DNA of 64,000 nt from Nevskia ramosa DSM 11499 (GCF_000420645.1 NZ_ATVI01000006.1:682001-746000); one strand, 5' to 3'. Positions 26,589 through 35,759 are shown, numbered from the stretch's first letter. Translations and numbers: made by a program. The notes: generated by a model not told the origin, from the sequence alone.

Positions 26589-28499
26589 ATGGGCCGGTCC
26601 TCCGAGGCTCGTAAACCCATGTCCTCCTTCCTGAGTCGTGCCGCGCTGGCGGCGTCTTCCATTGCCGTCCTGATCCTGTCGCCGATGAATCCCGTACTGG
26701 CTGCTGAAGTCGTCGACACCCATTCCTACGCCAACAGCGCCGAGGTGCGGACCACGCATCTGGTCATCGATCTCGATGTCGATTTCGCCAAGCGCCGCCT
26801 GAAAGGCGTCACCGAACTGCAGTTCGAGAAGCTCAAGCCGGATGCCGATCGCATCGTGCTCGATACGCGTGCGCTCGACGTGCGTTCGGCCGAAGCCAGT
26901 GCCGACGGCAAAGCCTGGGCGGCAACCAAGTTCGTGCTCGGCGCCAATGATGCGGTGCTCGGCCAATCGCTGACTGTGAGCTTGCCGACGGGCGCGACGC
27001 GCGTCCGCATCGTTTACTCGACCAAGCCTGAAGCCACCGGCCTGCAATGGCTGAAACCGGCGCAGACCGCCGGCAAGAAACAGCCCTTCCTGTTCTCGCA
27101 GTCCGAGGCGATCCACGCCCGCAGCTGGTTGCCGCTGCAGGATTCACCCGCGGTGAGGGCGACCTACGAGGCGAGCGTCAAGACCCCGAAAGGCCTCCGC
27201 GCGGTGATGAGCGCCGAGATGTCGGACCAGCCCGATGCCGCCGGCCGCTGGACGTTCAAGATGCCGCAGCCGATTCCGAGCTATCTGATCGCGCTGGCCG
27301 TTGGCGACATCGCCTTCCAGAGCATGGGGCCGCGCACCGGCGTCTATGCCGAACCGGCAACGCTGAAAGCGGCGGCTTACGAGTTCGCCGAAACCGAAAC
27401 CACCCTGGCGGTCTGCGAAAAGCTGTTCGGGCCGTATCGCTGGGGCCGTTATGACCTGATGGTGCTGCCACCGAGCTTTCCGTTCGGCGGCATGGAAAAC
27501 CCGCGTCTGACCTTCGTCACGCCGACGGTGATCACCGGTGACCGCCTGCTGGTCTCGCTGATCGCCCACGAGCTGGCGCACAGCTGGTCCGGCAATCTGG
27601 TGACCAATGCGACCTGGGAAGACTTCTGGCTCAACGAGGGCTTCACCGAATACCTGACCTACCGCCTGACCGAAGCGCAGTTCGGCAAGGCCCGCGGCGA
27701 CATGGAGCGGATCATCGGCGTGGCCAGTCTGAAGACCGATTTCGCACTGGCGAAGTCCGACGAGGATCGCAAGCTGGTCCGCGCGTTTCCGGCCAAGGAT
27801 CCAGACGAAGTGTTCAGCAGCATTCCCTACGAGCGCGGCGCGCTGTTCCTGGTCTGGCTGGAATCGAAGTTCGGCCGCGAAACCTTCGATCGCTTCCTGC
27901 GCAGCTGGTTCGACGATCACGCCTTCCAGAGCGCGACCACGCCGCAGTTCATCGCCTACCTGAACGACAAGCTGCTGAAGGCGCAGCCGGGCAAGGTGAG
28001 TGCTGCGCAGATCGACGCCTGGATTTCGCAGCCCGCGCTGCCGGCCGATGCGGTCTATGCCACGTCCGACGCGCTGACCAAGGTCGATGCCGGCCGCGAT
28101 GCCTGGCTCGCCGGCACCACCACGCTCGATGCGATCGGCGCCGAGAAATGGTCGGTTCAGGAATGGGAGCACTTCTTCGAAGGCTTCCCGAAGACGGCGA
28201 CCGCCGCGCAGCTGAAAGCGCTTGATACCCGCTTCAAGCTCACTGGCTCGCCGAACGCGATCATCGCCAGCGACTGGTACAAGCTGGCGATCGACTCAGG
28301 CCAGGCGGCGGCGCTGATGCCGCAGATCGAGGCCTACCTCGGCCATGTCGGCCGCATGAAATTGATCAGCCCGATCTACCGCGCACTGGCCGCAACCGAA
28401 GCCGGCAAGGCGCAGGCCAAGGCGATCTACAAGAAAGTGAGCAGCGGCTATCACCCGATCGCGCAGCAGACCGTGGAGCGGATCCTCAAGGGCAGCTGA
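26589..28499 (+). CDS. M1 family aminopeptidase, exported
   Basis: 636 residues. An N-terminal signal peptide ends near MNPVLAAE. The M1 beta-domain is followed by the exopeptidase motif FPFGGMENPRLTF (GGMEN binds the free amino terminus) and the zinc site LIAHELAHSWSG (His327, Glu328, His331), with the third ligand Glu350 in LNEGFTEY: a textbook HExxH-x18-E. The C-terminal helical domain has the form of the leukotriene A4 hydrolase type. The ATG at 26589 has a GGGGGAG ribosome binding site; a later ATG at 26619 gives a shorter signal peptide and is possible. It probably hydrolyses N-terminal residues from peptides in the periplasm. Confidence 0.92.
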   Translation: MGRSSEARKPMSSFLSRAALAASSIAVLILSPMNPVLAAEVVDTHSYANSAEVRTTHLVIDLDVDFAKRRLKGVTELQFEKLKPDADRIVLDTRALDVRSAEASADGKAWAATKFVLGANDAVLGQSLTVSLPTGATRVRIVYSTKPEATGLQWLKPAQTAGKKQPFLFSQSEAIHARSWLPLQDSPAVRATYEASVKTPKGLRAVMSAEMSDQPDAAGRWTFKMPQPIPSYLIALAVGDIAFQSMGPRTGVYAEPATLKAAAYEFAETETTLAVCEKLFGPYRWGRYDLMVLPPSFPFGGMENPRLTFVTPTVITGDRLLVSLIAHELAHSWSGNLVTNATWEDFWLNEGFTEYLTYRLTEAQFGKARGDMERIIGVASLKTDFALAKSDEDRKLVRAFPAKDPDEVFSSIPYERGALFLVWLESKFGRETFDRFLRSWFDDHAFQSATTPQFIAYLNDKLLKAQPGKVSAAQIDAWISQPALPADAVYATSDALTKVDAGRDAWLAGTTTLDAIGAEKWSVQEWEHFFEGFPKTATAAQLKALDTRFKLTGSPNAIIASDWYKLAIDSGQAAALMPQIEAYLGHVGRMKLISPIYRALAATEAGKAQAKAIYKKVSSGYHPIAQQTVERILKGS

Positions 28500-28513
28500 T
28501 CGAAATACCGAAT

Positions 28514-28547
28514 GCTGCCGTCAGTCTCACGCGAGGCTGAGGGCAGC
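28514..28547. terminator. Imperfect hairpin between convergent genes
   Basis: GCTGCCGTCAGTCTC-type arm (from 28514) pairs with GAGGCTGAGGGCAGC (28533-28547) around a short loop, with two non-Watson-Crick positions. It lies between the M1 aminopeptidase stop and the stop of the convergent 57-residue gene. There is no clear U-tract. Confidence 0.45.
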
Positions 28548-28555
28548 GAAACAGC

Positions 28556-28729
28556 TCAGTGAACCTTGCGCGACATGCCGCGCAGACGCTCGGCGTCCTT
28601 GTTGCCCTTGCTGTTACCCATGTCCGGGCGCAGCTTGCCGCCGCCATTCGGGCCGGCCGCCTTCTTCGCTGCCAGCGCTTCCTTCAGCACCTGGGCGCTG
28701 GTTTTCTTCTTCGGGGGTTCGGTGCTCAT
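28556..28729 (-). CDS. Small basic hypothetical protein, 57 aa
   Basis: A 58-codon frame (ATG at 28729, TGA at 28556). The protein is very hydrophilic: MSTEPPKKKTSAQVLKEALA at the start, a Gly/Asn-rich middle (GPNGGGKLRPDMGN) and a basic end (ERLRGMSRKVH). There is no signal peptide or membrane segment. No strong ribosome binding site is visible. The charged, non-shadow composition and the position downstream of aceF between convergent terminators support a real gene. I do not recognise a family; a nucleic-acid-binding role would fit the charge but is a guess. Confidence 0.55.
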   Translation of the reverse strand: MSTEPPKKKTSAQVLKEALAAKKAAGPNGGGKLRPDMGNSKGNKDAERLRGMSRKVH

Positions 28730-28772
28730 GGAAGCATTCTAACGCTGCATGCCATGAGCACTCGAATGGATC

Positions 28773-30482
28773 TCAGAGCGCTAGGCGGCGCATGTCGCCC
28801 AGCAACTTGACCAGGGTGACGATGAAGCGCGCCGCGTAAGCGCCATCGATGACCCGATGGTCGTAGCTCAGGGACAGCGGCACCATCAATCGCGGCTGGA
28901 AAGCCGCGCCGTCCCAGACCGGTTTCATCACCGCTTTCGACACGCCCAAGATGCCGACTTCCGGCGCGTTGACGATCGGCGTGAAGTGGCTGCCACCGAT
29001 GCCGCCGAGGCTGGAGATCGAGAACACGCCGCCTTTCATGTCGGTGCCGGACAGCTTGCCGTCACGCGCCTTCTTGGCCAGATCGCCGGTTTCGATCGCC
29101 AGCTGCACGAGGCCCTTTTTGTCGACCTCGCGCACCACCGGCACCATCAGGCCATTCGGCGTGTCGGCCGCGAAGCCGATGTGCGTGTAGTGCTTGTGGA
29201 TCAGGCTTTCGCCGTCCGGCGACAGCGAAGCGCGGAATTCCGGATAAGCATCGAGCGCCTTGGCCACCGCCTTCATCACGAACGGCAGCAGGGTCAGCTT
29301 CGGGCCGCCGCCCTTGGCGCTTTCGTCCGAAGCTTCCTTGCGGAAGGCTTCGAGTTCGGTGATATCGGCTTCATCGGTCTGGGTGACGTGCGGAACGTTC
29401 AGCCAAGACCGATGCAGATGCGCAGCGGAAATCTTCCGGATGCGCGCCAGCGGCTTGGTCTCGATCTCGCCGAACTGCGAGAAGTCGACAGCTGGAATCG
29501 CCGGAATGCCGCTGCCCCCCGCAGCACGAGCCGTGGCCGGCGGTGCGGCGAGCGCCGTCTTGACGTGGCTCTGCACGTCCTCCTGGGTGATCCGGCCTTT
29601 CTGACCCGAGCCACTGACCTTGGCGAGATCGACACCGAGCTCGCGGGCGAACTTGCGGATCGACGGGCTGGCGTAGGGCACCACGTCGCTGCTGCTCGCC
29701 ACTGCGGCAGCAGGTTCCGACGGCGCCGTGGCCGGTTTGGTTTTCGGCTCGGCGTCATCCTTGGCTGGCGCTTTTTCAACCTTCGCTTCGGCGGGTGCCG
29801 CTGCGGCTTCAGGCTCGGCTTCCGCCGGCTCGTCACCGGCGGCGCCGGCCAGAGTGCAGACGGTGGTGCCCTTCGACACCTTGTCGCCGACCTTGAGCTT
29901 GAAACCGCCGACCACGCCAGCGGATGGCGCCGGCACGTCGAGCGTTGCCTTGTCCGATTCCAGCACCATCAAGGTCTGGTCCTTCTCGACCGTGTCGCCG
30001 TCCTTGACCAGCACTTCGATGATCGGCACATCCTGGTAGTCGCCGATGTCGGGCACGGTGACCGTGACGGCCGCACCCGAGGCCGATGACTTGGCGGCCT
30101 TGGCAGGCGCGGGTTTCTTCTCGGCGGCGGGAGCCTCGGCAGGAGGTGCTTCAGCCTTCGCTGGCTTCTCGGCCTTGGGCTCCGATTCCGGCTTCGACTC
30201 GGCCTTCGGTTCCTCGGCCGCAGGCGCTGCCGCGGCATCACCGCCGGTTTCCAGCACCAGCACCGCTGCACCCATCGACACCTTGTCGCCGGCCTTGATG
30301 CTGATCGACTTGACCACGCCGGCTTCCGGGGCCGGCACGTCGAGCGTCGCCTTGTCCGACTCCAGCGTCACCAGTGCGGCGTCCTTCTCGACGGTGTCGC
30401 CCACCTTGACCAGCACTTCGATGACCGGCACATCCTGGTAGTCACCGATGTCCGGCACCGTGACCTTGAGTTCTGTCGCCAT
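28773..30482 (-). CDS. aceF: Pyruvate dehydrogenase E2, dihydrolipoyl acetyltransferase
   Basis: 569 residues. E2 forms the core of the pyruvate dehydrogenase complex and transfers acetyl to CoA. Two lipoyl domains, each with the lipoylated Lys in ESDKATLDVP (Lys44 and Lys178), are nearly identical and are separated by Ala/Pro/Glu/Lys linkers. The peripheral-subunit-binding domain is at about 268-304 (YASPSIRKFARELGVDLAKV). The catalytic domain ends in YDHRVIDGA with His542 and Asp546. E. coli AceF has three lipoyl domains; two is common elsewhere. It starts 3 bp after aceE. No lpd (E3) gene follows in this window. Confidence 0.96.
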   Translation of the reverse strand: MATELKVTVPDIGDYQDVPVIEVLVKVGDTVEKDAALVTLESDKATLDVPAPEAGVVKSISIKAGDKVSMGAAVLVLETGGDAAAAPAAEEPKAESKPESEPKAEKPAKAEAPPAEAPAAEKKPAPAKAAKSSASGAAVTVTVPDIGDYQDVPIIEVLVKDGDTVEKDQTLMVLESDKATLDVPAPSAGVVGGFKLKVGDKVSKGTTVCTLAGAAGDEPAEAEPEAAAAPAEAKVEKAPAKDDAEPKTKPATAPSEPAAAVASSSDVVPYASPSIRKFARELGVDLAKVSGSGQKGRITQEDVQSHVKTALAAPPATARAAGGSGIPAIPAVDFSQFGEIETKPLARIRKISAAHLHRSWLNVPHVTQTDEADITELEAFRKEASDESAKGGGPKLTLLPFVMKAVAKALDAYPEFRASLSPDGESLIHKHYTHIGFAADTPNGLMVPVVREVDKKGLVQLAIETGDLAKKARDGKLSGTDMKGGVFSISSLGGIGGSHFTPIVNAPEVGILGVSKAVMKPVWDGAAFQPRLMVPLSLSYDHRVIDGAYAARFIVTLVKLLGDMRRLAL

Positions 30483-30485
30483 TTG

Positions 30486-33197
30486 TTAGACCTGTACCGG
30501 GTTTGGCTTGGAGGAATCGAGTCCGTATTTCTCGACCGCTTCGGCAACTTTCTTGCGCGGCAGTTTGCCTTCGTCGGCCAGCGCCTGCAGGGCCTTGATG
30601 GTGATCCAGTTGCGATCGACCTCGAAGAAGTGGCGCAGCTTTTCACGGGTATCGCTGCGGCCGTAACCATCGGTGCCGAGCACGTGATAGGCCATCGGCA
30701 CGAACGGACGGATCTGCTCGGGATAGGCCTTCATGTAATCAGTGGCGACAATCACCGGGCCGCTCTTGTCGGCCAGCACTTCGGCGACGTACGCCTTGCG
30801 CGGCTCGGCATCGGGATTGAGCAGGTTCCAGCGCTCGGCATCGCGGCCATCACGCGCCAGTTCGTTGAAGCTCGGCGCGCTCCAGATGTCGCTGGTCACG
30901 CCCCAGTCAGCTTTCAGCAATTCGGCTGCGGCGATCACTTCGCGCAGGATCGAACCGGAGCCGAGCAGCTGCACATGCTTCTTCGCCGGCTTCGCGCAGG
31001 GCGTGAGCAGATAAAGGCCCTTCATGATTCCGGCTTCGACACCGGCCGGCATCGCCGGGTGCGTGTAGTTCTCGTTCTGCAGCGTGAGGTAGTAGTACTC
31101 GTCGTGCTGTACGCCACCCTCGGCCGGATACATGCGGCGCATGCCTTCGGACAGGATCACCGCGATCTCGTAGGAGTAGGCCGGATCGTAGGCGCGGCAG
31201 TTCGGGATGGTCGCCGCGAACAGATGGCTGTGGCCGTCCTCGTGCTGCAGGCCTTCACCGTTCAGGGTGGTGCGGCCGGCGGTGCCGCCAAGCAGGAAGC
31301 CGCGCGCGCGCATGTCGCCGGCGGCGTAGGCGAGATCGGCAATGCGCTGGAAGCCGAACATCGAATAGAAGATGTAGAACGGCAACAGGCTGACGCCGTG
31401 GCTGGAATAGCTGGTCGACGCCGCGATCCAGGAACTCATCGCGCCAGCTTCGGTGATGCCTTCTTCCAGCACCTGACCCTTGACGTCTTCCTTGTAGAAG
31501 GCGAGCTGATCGGAATCGTGCGGCGTGTATTTCTGGCCGACCACCGAATAGATACCGAGCTGGCGGAACATGCCTTCCATGCCGAAGGTGCGCGCTTCGT
31601 CCGGCACGATCGGCACGATGCGGCTGCCGATCTTCTTGTCGCGCAACAGGATCTGCAGCGCCTGGACGAAGGCCATCGTCGTCGAGATTTCCCGCTCGCC
31701 GCTGGCTTGCAGCAGACGATCGAAGATCGCCAGCGGCGGGATTTCCAGCGCGTCGCCAGTGGTCTTGCGACTCGGCAGCGAACCGCCGAGCGCGGCACGG
31801 CGGCCGCGCAGGTAGGTGATTTCCGGCGAATCCTCGGCCGGCCGGTAGAACGGCGTGTCCTTGATCTGGTCGTCGGAGATCGGCAGCTTGAAGCGATCGC
31901 GGAACACGCGCAGCGCTTCTTCACCCATCTTCTTCTGCTGATGGGTGATGTTCTGGCCTTCGCCGGCTTCGCCCATGCCGTAACCCTTGACGGTCTTGGC
32001 CAGGATCACCGTCGGCGTGCCCTCATGCTTCGAAGCCGCTGCGTAGGCCGCGTAGATCTTGTGCGGATCATGGCCGCCGCGGTTGAGCCGGCCGATATCC
32101 TCGTCGGACATCGTCGACACCAGCTTCAGCGTTTCCGGGTGCTTGGCGAAGAAGTTGTCGCGCGTGTACTTGCCGCCCTTGGCCTTGTAGTTCTGGTACT
32201 CGCCGTCGACAGTCTCGTTGAAGATGCGCTGCAGCTGGCCACTGCGATCGGCCGCGATCAAGGCATCCCAGGCACCGCCCCAGATCACCTTGATGACGTT
32301 CCAGCCGCCGCCCCTGAACACACCTTCGAGCTCCTGGATGATCTTGCCGTTGCCTCTGACCGGGCCATCGAGCCGCTGCAGGTTGCAGTTGACAACGAAC
32401 ACCAGGTTGTCGAGTTTTTCGCGCGAGGCGATGTCGACGGCACCGAGCGATTCCGGCTCGTCCATCTCGCCATCACCGCAGAAGCACCAGACCTTGCGGC
32501 CGGTGGCCTTCATCAGGCCGCGATGCTCCAGATATTTCATCAGCCGCGCCTGATAGATCGCCTGGATCGGGCCCAGACCCATGCTGACCGTCGCGAACTG
32601 CCAGAACGACGGCATCAGCCAGGGATGCGGATAGGACGGCAGGCCCTTGCCGTCGGTCTCCATGCGGAAATGGCGGATCTGTTCTTCGCTCAGGCGGCCT
32701 TCGAGATAGGCGCGAGCGTAGATGCCGGGCGTGCAGTGGCCCTGGAAGTAGATGAGGTCGGGGCCGTCGGCGTGCTCCGGGCCTTTCCAGAAATGATTGA
32801 AGCCGACGTCGTACAAGGTGGCGGCCGACGCGAAGCTGGCGATGTGGCCGCCGATGCCGGAGTGCTCGCGGTTGGCGTTGATGACCATCGCCATCGCGTT
32901 CCAGCGGATGATCGAGCGGATCTTCCATTCCAGCGCGTGATCGCCAGGCGAACGCTCTTCGAGGTGCGGCGGAATGGTGTTGACGTAAGCGGTGTTCGGC
33001 GAAAACGGAATATAGGCACCGCTCAGGCGTGCCTTTTCCTGCATCGCTTCGAGCAGGAAATGCGCGCGCTCCGGGCCTTCGCGTTCGAGCACGGCGGCGA
33101 GCGCTTCCAGCCACTCGCGGGTTTCCTGCGGATCGACGTCCCGATTCAGATCGGATTCGGCAACAACGGGCGGCGTGGCGGCGATAGGTCCAGTCAT
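30486..33197 (-). CDS. aceE: Pyruvate dehydrogenase E1 component, homodimeric type
   Basis: 903 residues from the ATG at 33197. This is the single-chain E1 that decarboxylates pyruvate with thiamine diphosphate and passes the acetyl group to E2. The N-terminal region has AYIPFSPNTAYVNTIP and SGIGGHIASFASAATLYDVG. The thiamine-diphosphate motif is GDGEMDEPES (241-250), followed by the Asn-rich cofactor-binding region FVVNCNLQRLDGPVRGNGKI. The remaining transketolase-like domains are complete. It forms an operon with aceF and is divergent from a LysR regulator. The usual GntR-type pdhR is not adjacent. Confidence 0.97.
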   Translation of the reverse strand: MTGPIAATPPVVAESDLNRDVDPQETREWLEALAAVLEREGPERAHFLLEAMQEKARLSGAYIPFSPNTAYVNTIPPHLEERSPGDHALEWKIRSIIRWNAMAMVINANREHSGIGGHIASFASAATLYDVGFNHFWKGPEHADGPDLIYFQGHCTPGIYARAYLEGRLSEEQIRHFRMETDGKGLPSYPHPWLMPSFWQFATVSMGLGPIQAIYQARLMKYLEHRGLMKATGRKVWCFCGDGEMDEPESLGAVDIASREKLDNLVFVVNCNLQRLDGPVRGNGKIIQELEGVFRGGGWNVIKVIWGGAWDALIAADRSGQLQRIFNETVDGEYQNYKAKGGKYTRDNFFAKHPETLKLVSTMSDEDIGRLNRGGHDPHKIYAAYAAASKHEGTPTVILAKTVKGYGMGEAGEGQNITHQQKKMGEEALRVFRDRFKLPISDDQIKDTPFYRPAEDSPEITYLRGRRAALGGSLPSRKTTGDALEIPPLAIFDRLLQASGEREISTTMAFVQALQILLRDKKIGSRIVPIVPDEARTFGMEGMFRQLGIYSVVGQKYTPHDSDQLAFYKEDVKGQVLEEGITEAGAMSSWIAASTSYSSHGVSLLPFYIFYSMFGFQRIADLAYAAGDMRARGFLLGGTAGRTTLNGEGLQHEDGHSHLFAATIPNCRAYDPAYSYEIAVILSEGMRRMYPAEGGVQHDEYYYLTLQNENYTHPAMPAGVEAGIMKGLYLLTPCAKPAKKHVQLLGSGSILREVIAAAELLKADWGVTSDIWSAPSFNELARDGRDAERWNLLNPDAEPRKAYVAEVLADKSGPVIVATDYMKAYPEQIRPFVPMAYHVLGTDGYGRSDTREKLRHFFEVDRNWITIKALQALADEGKLPRKKVAEAVEKYGLDSSKPNPVQV

Positions 33198-33340
33198 GGC
33201 GGTACGTCTCGGGTGCGGTTCGGGGGCTGGCCGGCCTGTCCGGTGCTGTGGATCGATGATGCACAAGTGCCGCCTAACGAGCGACGCTCACATCTGCAGG
33301 CCAATAGCAGCAAACATTAGACCCGGGGCATTGATACGTC

Positions 33341-33357
33341 CAATATATGAAATATTG
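33341..33357. promoter_or_regulatory. Palindromic LysR-type operator candidate
   Basis: CAATATATGAAATATTG: arms CAATAT and ATATTG around 5 bp, with the T-N11-A form used by LysR proteins. It lies 28 bp before the LysR gene and 144 bp from the aceE start, in an AT-rich patch (about 33301-33384) that stands out from the GC-rich surroundings and probably holds the promoters of both divergent units. Confidence 0.6.
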
Positions 33358-33384
33358 AATTTCGATACTTGAAAAGTACCTTCC

Positions 33385-34284
33385 ATGGAACTGCGCCATC
33401 TTCGCTACTTCCTCGCCGTGGCCGACGAGCTGCACTTCACGCGGGCCGCGAAGAAACTCGGCATGGAACAGCCGCCGCTGAGCCAGCAGATTCGAGCGCT
33501 GGAAACCGAGATCGGCACGCCGCTGTTTCATCGTCATGCCCGAACCGTGACCCTGACCGACGCCGGCCAGGTGTTTCTCGACGACGCCCGGCAGATCCTC
33601 GCCCACGTGCAGCGCGCCACCGATCACGCCCGAAGAGTCGCACGCGGCAATCTCGGCCGCATTGGCGTCGGCATGATCAACTCGGCGCCGTTTCATCCCT
33701 TCGTGCCGCGAGTGTTGCGCGAATACGGCCAGCAGTATCCGGACGTGGCGCTGTCGCTGGACGAGAACTCGACGCCGGTGCTGGCTGCCGCGGTGCTCGC
33801 CGATCAGCTCGACATCGCCTTCGTTCGCCCGCTGCTCGGCGACGAGCCCGGCCTGGTCACCGAAGCATTGTTCGACGAGGAAGTGCTGGTAGCGCTGCCG
33901 CAGGCGCATCGGCTGGCGGCCGCGCCGGCACTGCACCTGGCACAGCTGCGCGCCGAACCGTTCGTGCTGTTTTCGCGGCCGGTCGGCTCCGGCCTGTATG
34001 ACGACATCCTCGCCGCCTGCGGCCGCGCTGGTTTCAGTCCACGCATCGGCCAGGAAGCTTCGCAGGTGACCTCGATCGTCAACCTGGTCGCCGCCGGTCT
34101 CGGTGTGTCGCTGGTGCCAGCGTCGATGCAGCAGATCCACTCCGACGGCGTGGCCTACCGGACCATCATCGGCGACGCGCCGAAAGCCCGAATGAGCCTG
34201 GTCTATCGGCGTGACGACGAATCGGCGACGGTGCGCAACATGGTCGCGCTGGCGCGCAGCGTGGCGCTGGCGATGGGTCTCTAG
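33385..34284 (+). CDS. LysR-family transcriptional regulator
   Basis: 299 residues. N-terminal winged helix: MELRHLRYFLAVADELHFTR, then AAKKLGMEQPPLSQQIRALE (recognition helix) and the wing (TPLFHRHARTVTLTDAGQ). The regulatory domain is normal, with the closing pattern IVNLVAAGLGVSLVPASMQ. The sequence is close in style to BenM/CatM and HcaR-like regulators of aromatic or organic-acid genes, but the inducer is unknown. Divergent transcription from aceEF and the palindrome between them suggest it controls them, itself, or both. It overlaps the convergent NUDIX gene by 4 bp. Confidence 0.9.
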   Translation: MELRHLRYFLAVADELHFTRAAKKLGMEQPPLSQQIRALETEIGTPLFHRHARTVTLTDAGQVFLDDARQILAHVQRATDHARRVARGNLGRIGVGMINSAPFHPFVPRVLREYGQQYPDVALSLDENSTPVLAAAVLADQLDIAFVRPLLGDEPGLVTEALFDEEVLVALPQAHRLAAAPALHLAQLRAEPFVLFSRPVGSGLYDDILAACGRAGFSPRIGQEASQVTSIVNLVAAGLGVSLVPASMQQIHSDGVAYRTIIGDAPKARMSLVYRRDDESATVRNMVALARSVALAMGL

Positions 34285-35231
34285 CTCAGGGCGGCGGCGA
34301 TGAACGCCGACCAGACCGCATCCGGCTTCCAGACCGCATGCAGATCACGCTCGGCGACTTCGCGGGGCACGCCTTTCTTCAGCACCCGCCACAGATAGAC
34401 GAACACGGAGACCCGCTTGTTCGCCGCGCAGTGGATGAACATCGTGTGGCCGTCCTCGTCCTGCATCACGGCGCAGAAGCGGTCGAAGTCGTCGAGCGTC
34501 GGCGCTTCGAAAACCACCGGAATGTGGTGATAGCGCAGGCCAAGACCGCGGACGATGTCGTCCTCGTCGGCCAGCGCATGGTCGGAGGTCGGCAGCGACA
34601 GGTTGATCACCACTTCCGAGCCGATCGCCCGCAAAGATTTGAACTCTTCGGCGCTGGGCTGGCCAGCGGTCAGCAGCTTTTCACCGATCTCGTGCCAGTT
34701 GCGCGGCTTGCGCAGCATGTTCAGATCGAACGGCGGCGGCGTGAAGCCGCGGCGGATCTGCAGATCGCGCACCGCGTAACCGGTGCCGGCCGGCCAGGGT
34801 TTGATCTGCTCCAGCGGCAACTTCTTCCATTCGATCAGTTCCTCGCCGAGATTCACCGTGCCTTCGGCGATCACGTGGTAGGCGATGATCACCTGGTTCA
34901 TCCGCTCGAACGGATAGAAACCGATGAACTCGCCGATGCGCGCCTTCAAGCCAAGTTCTTCCTCGACTTCACGGAGCACGCCGGATTCCGGGTGCGGGTC
35001 GTTCTTCTCCAGAAAGCCGGTGATCAGCGCGAACATCTTCGGCGGCCAGGCGGCATTGCGGGCAAGGATGATCTCGCCTTCGTGCTCGACGATCGCCGCG
35101 ACCACGGGCACCGGGTTGTCCCAATGCACATAGCCGCAGACGCGGTCCGGACAGGCGATGCGCTGCATCTCGCCGTGGTTGGCCAGTTCCAGCGGCTTGG
35201 CGCATTGCGGGCAATACTTGAAACGGCTCAT
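34281..35231 (-). CDS. Zinc-ribbon NUDIX hydrolase fused to a phosphatase-like domain
   Basis: 316 residues in one uninterrupted frame. Residues 1-35 form a zinc ribbon (Cys7, Cys10, Cys27, Cys32), as in NADH pyrophosphatase-type proteins. Residues about 38-170 are a NUDIX domain with the core REVEEELGL (87-95). The glycine start of the box (GFLEKNDP, Gly72) is one residue further away than the consensus and the first box Glu is replaced, but the metal ligands Glu88, Glu91 and Glu92 are kept. Residues about 178-316 match the cysteine-phosphatase-like family with NWHEIGEKLLTAGQPSAEEF and the loop MFIHCAANKRVSVF (Cys268). This loop lacks the standard Cys-x5-Arg spacing, as in that family. Substrate and activity of either domain are unknown. 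Confidence 0.82.
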   Translation of the reverse strand: MSRFKYCPQCAKPLELANHGEMQRIACPDRVCGYVHWDNPVPVVAAIVEHEGEIILARNAAWPPKMFALITGFLEKNDPHPESGVLREVEEELGLKARIGEFIGFYPFERMNQVIIAYHVIAEGTVNLGEELIEWKKLPLEQIKPWPAGTGYAVRDLQIRRGFTPPPFDLNMLRKPRNWHEIGEKLLTAGQPSAEEFKSLRAIGSEVVINLSLPTSDHALADEDDIVRGLGLRYHHIPVVFEAPTLDDFDRFCAVMQDEDGHTMFIHCAANKRVSVFVYLWRVLKKGVPREVAERDLHAVWKPDAVWSAFIAAALS

Positions 35232-35236
35232 GGCGT

Positions 35237-35707
35237 TCAGAGTTCGGTAGCTGTCGAATCGTCCGCCGATTCGAGAAAGGCGGCGTAGCGGCCGCGATGA
35301 GTGACGACGGCGCGGCCGTTGGCGCGGATGCGCGTTTCGATCGCGATGCGGGCCCGGCGATGGCGGCGCAAGGTGGCGAGGAAGTGCGGCCACTCGGCTT
35401 CCGGCAATACCGACAGGGCGATGAAATCCGCCGCCACCGGCTCGCGGAACTCGCAGTCGCTGTGCTGGACGACGATCTTCGCGACCATATTCTGCCGCTC
35501 CAGCGCCGTATTCAGCAGACTCCAGCCGCCGAGGATGCCGAGCGTCGCCAGACTGCCGCCGAAGGCCGTGCCGCGATGATTCCGGTTAGGCGCCAGCGGT
35601 GCGGCGATCTCCATCTGGCGGCTGTCGAACGACAGCACCCGGGCACCGAGTGCGGCCGTCAGCGGGATGTGGATGTGGAGGTAGGCGGTCAGTTCTTCGG
35701 GGCTCAT
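35237..35707 (-). CDS. YiiD_C-type hotdog thioesterase domain protein
   Basis: 156 residues. The conserved PNRNHRGTAFGGSLATLGIL followed by GGWSLLNTAL is the signature of the thioesterase domain found at the C-terminus of YiiD. The beginning LHIHIPLTAALGARVLSFDS is also typical. It probably hydrolyses an acyl-CoA or acyl-carrier thioester in the cytoplasm. It ends 5 bp before the NUDIX fusion gene starts on the same strand, so the two are likely co-transcribed. Confidence 0.82.
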   Translation of the reverse strand: MSPEELTAYLHIHIPLTAALGARVLSFDSRQMEIAAPLAPNRNHRGTAFGGSLATLGILGGWSLLNTALERQNMVAKIVVQHSDCEFREPVAADFIALSVLPEAEWPHFLATLRRHRRARIAIETRIRANGRAVVTHRGRYAAFLESADDSTATEL

Positions 35708-35759
35708 GCGCGGAACCTTAGCGGATGCTCATGAGCCCGTCATTGCTGCGTGCCAGACC

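Noticed and set aside
30483-33320. 945-codon open frame on the plus strand opposite aceE
   Set aside because: Antisense shadow of a high-GC gene: no domain, His/Arg/Gln/Gly-rich composition, while the minus strand encodes complete AceE.
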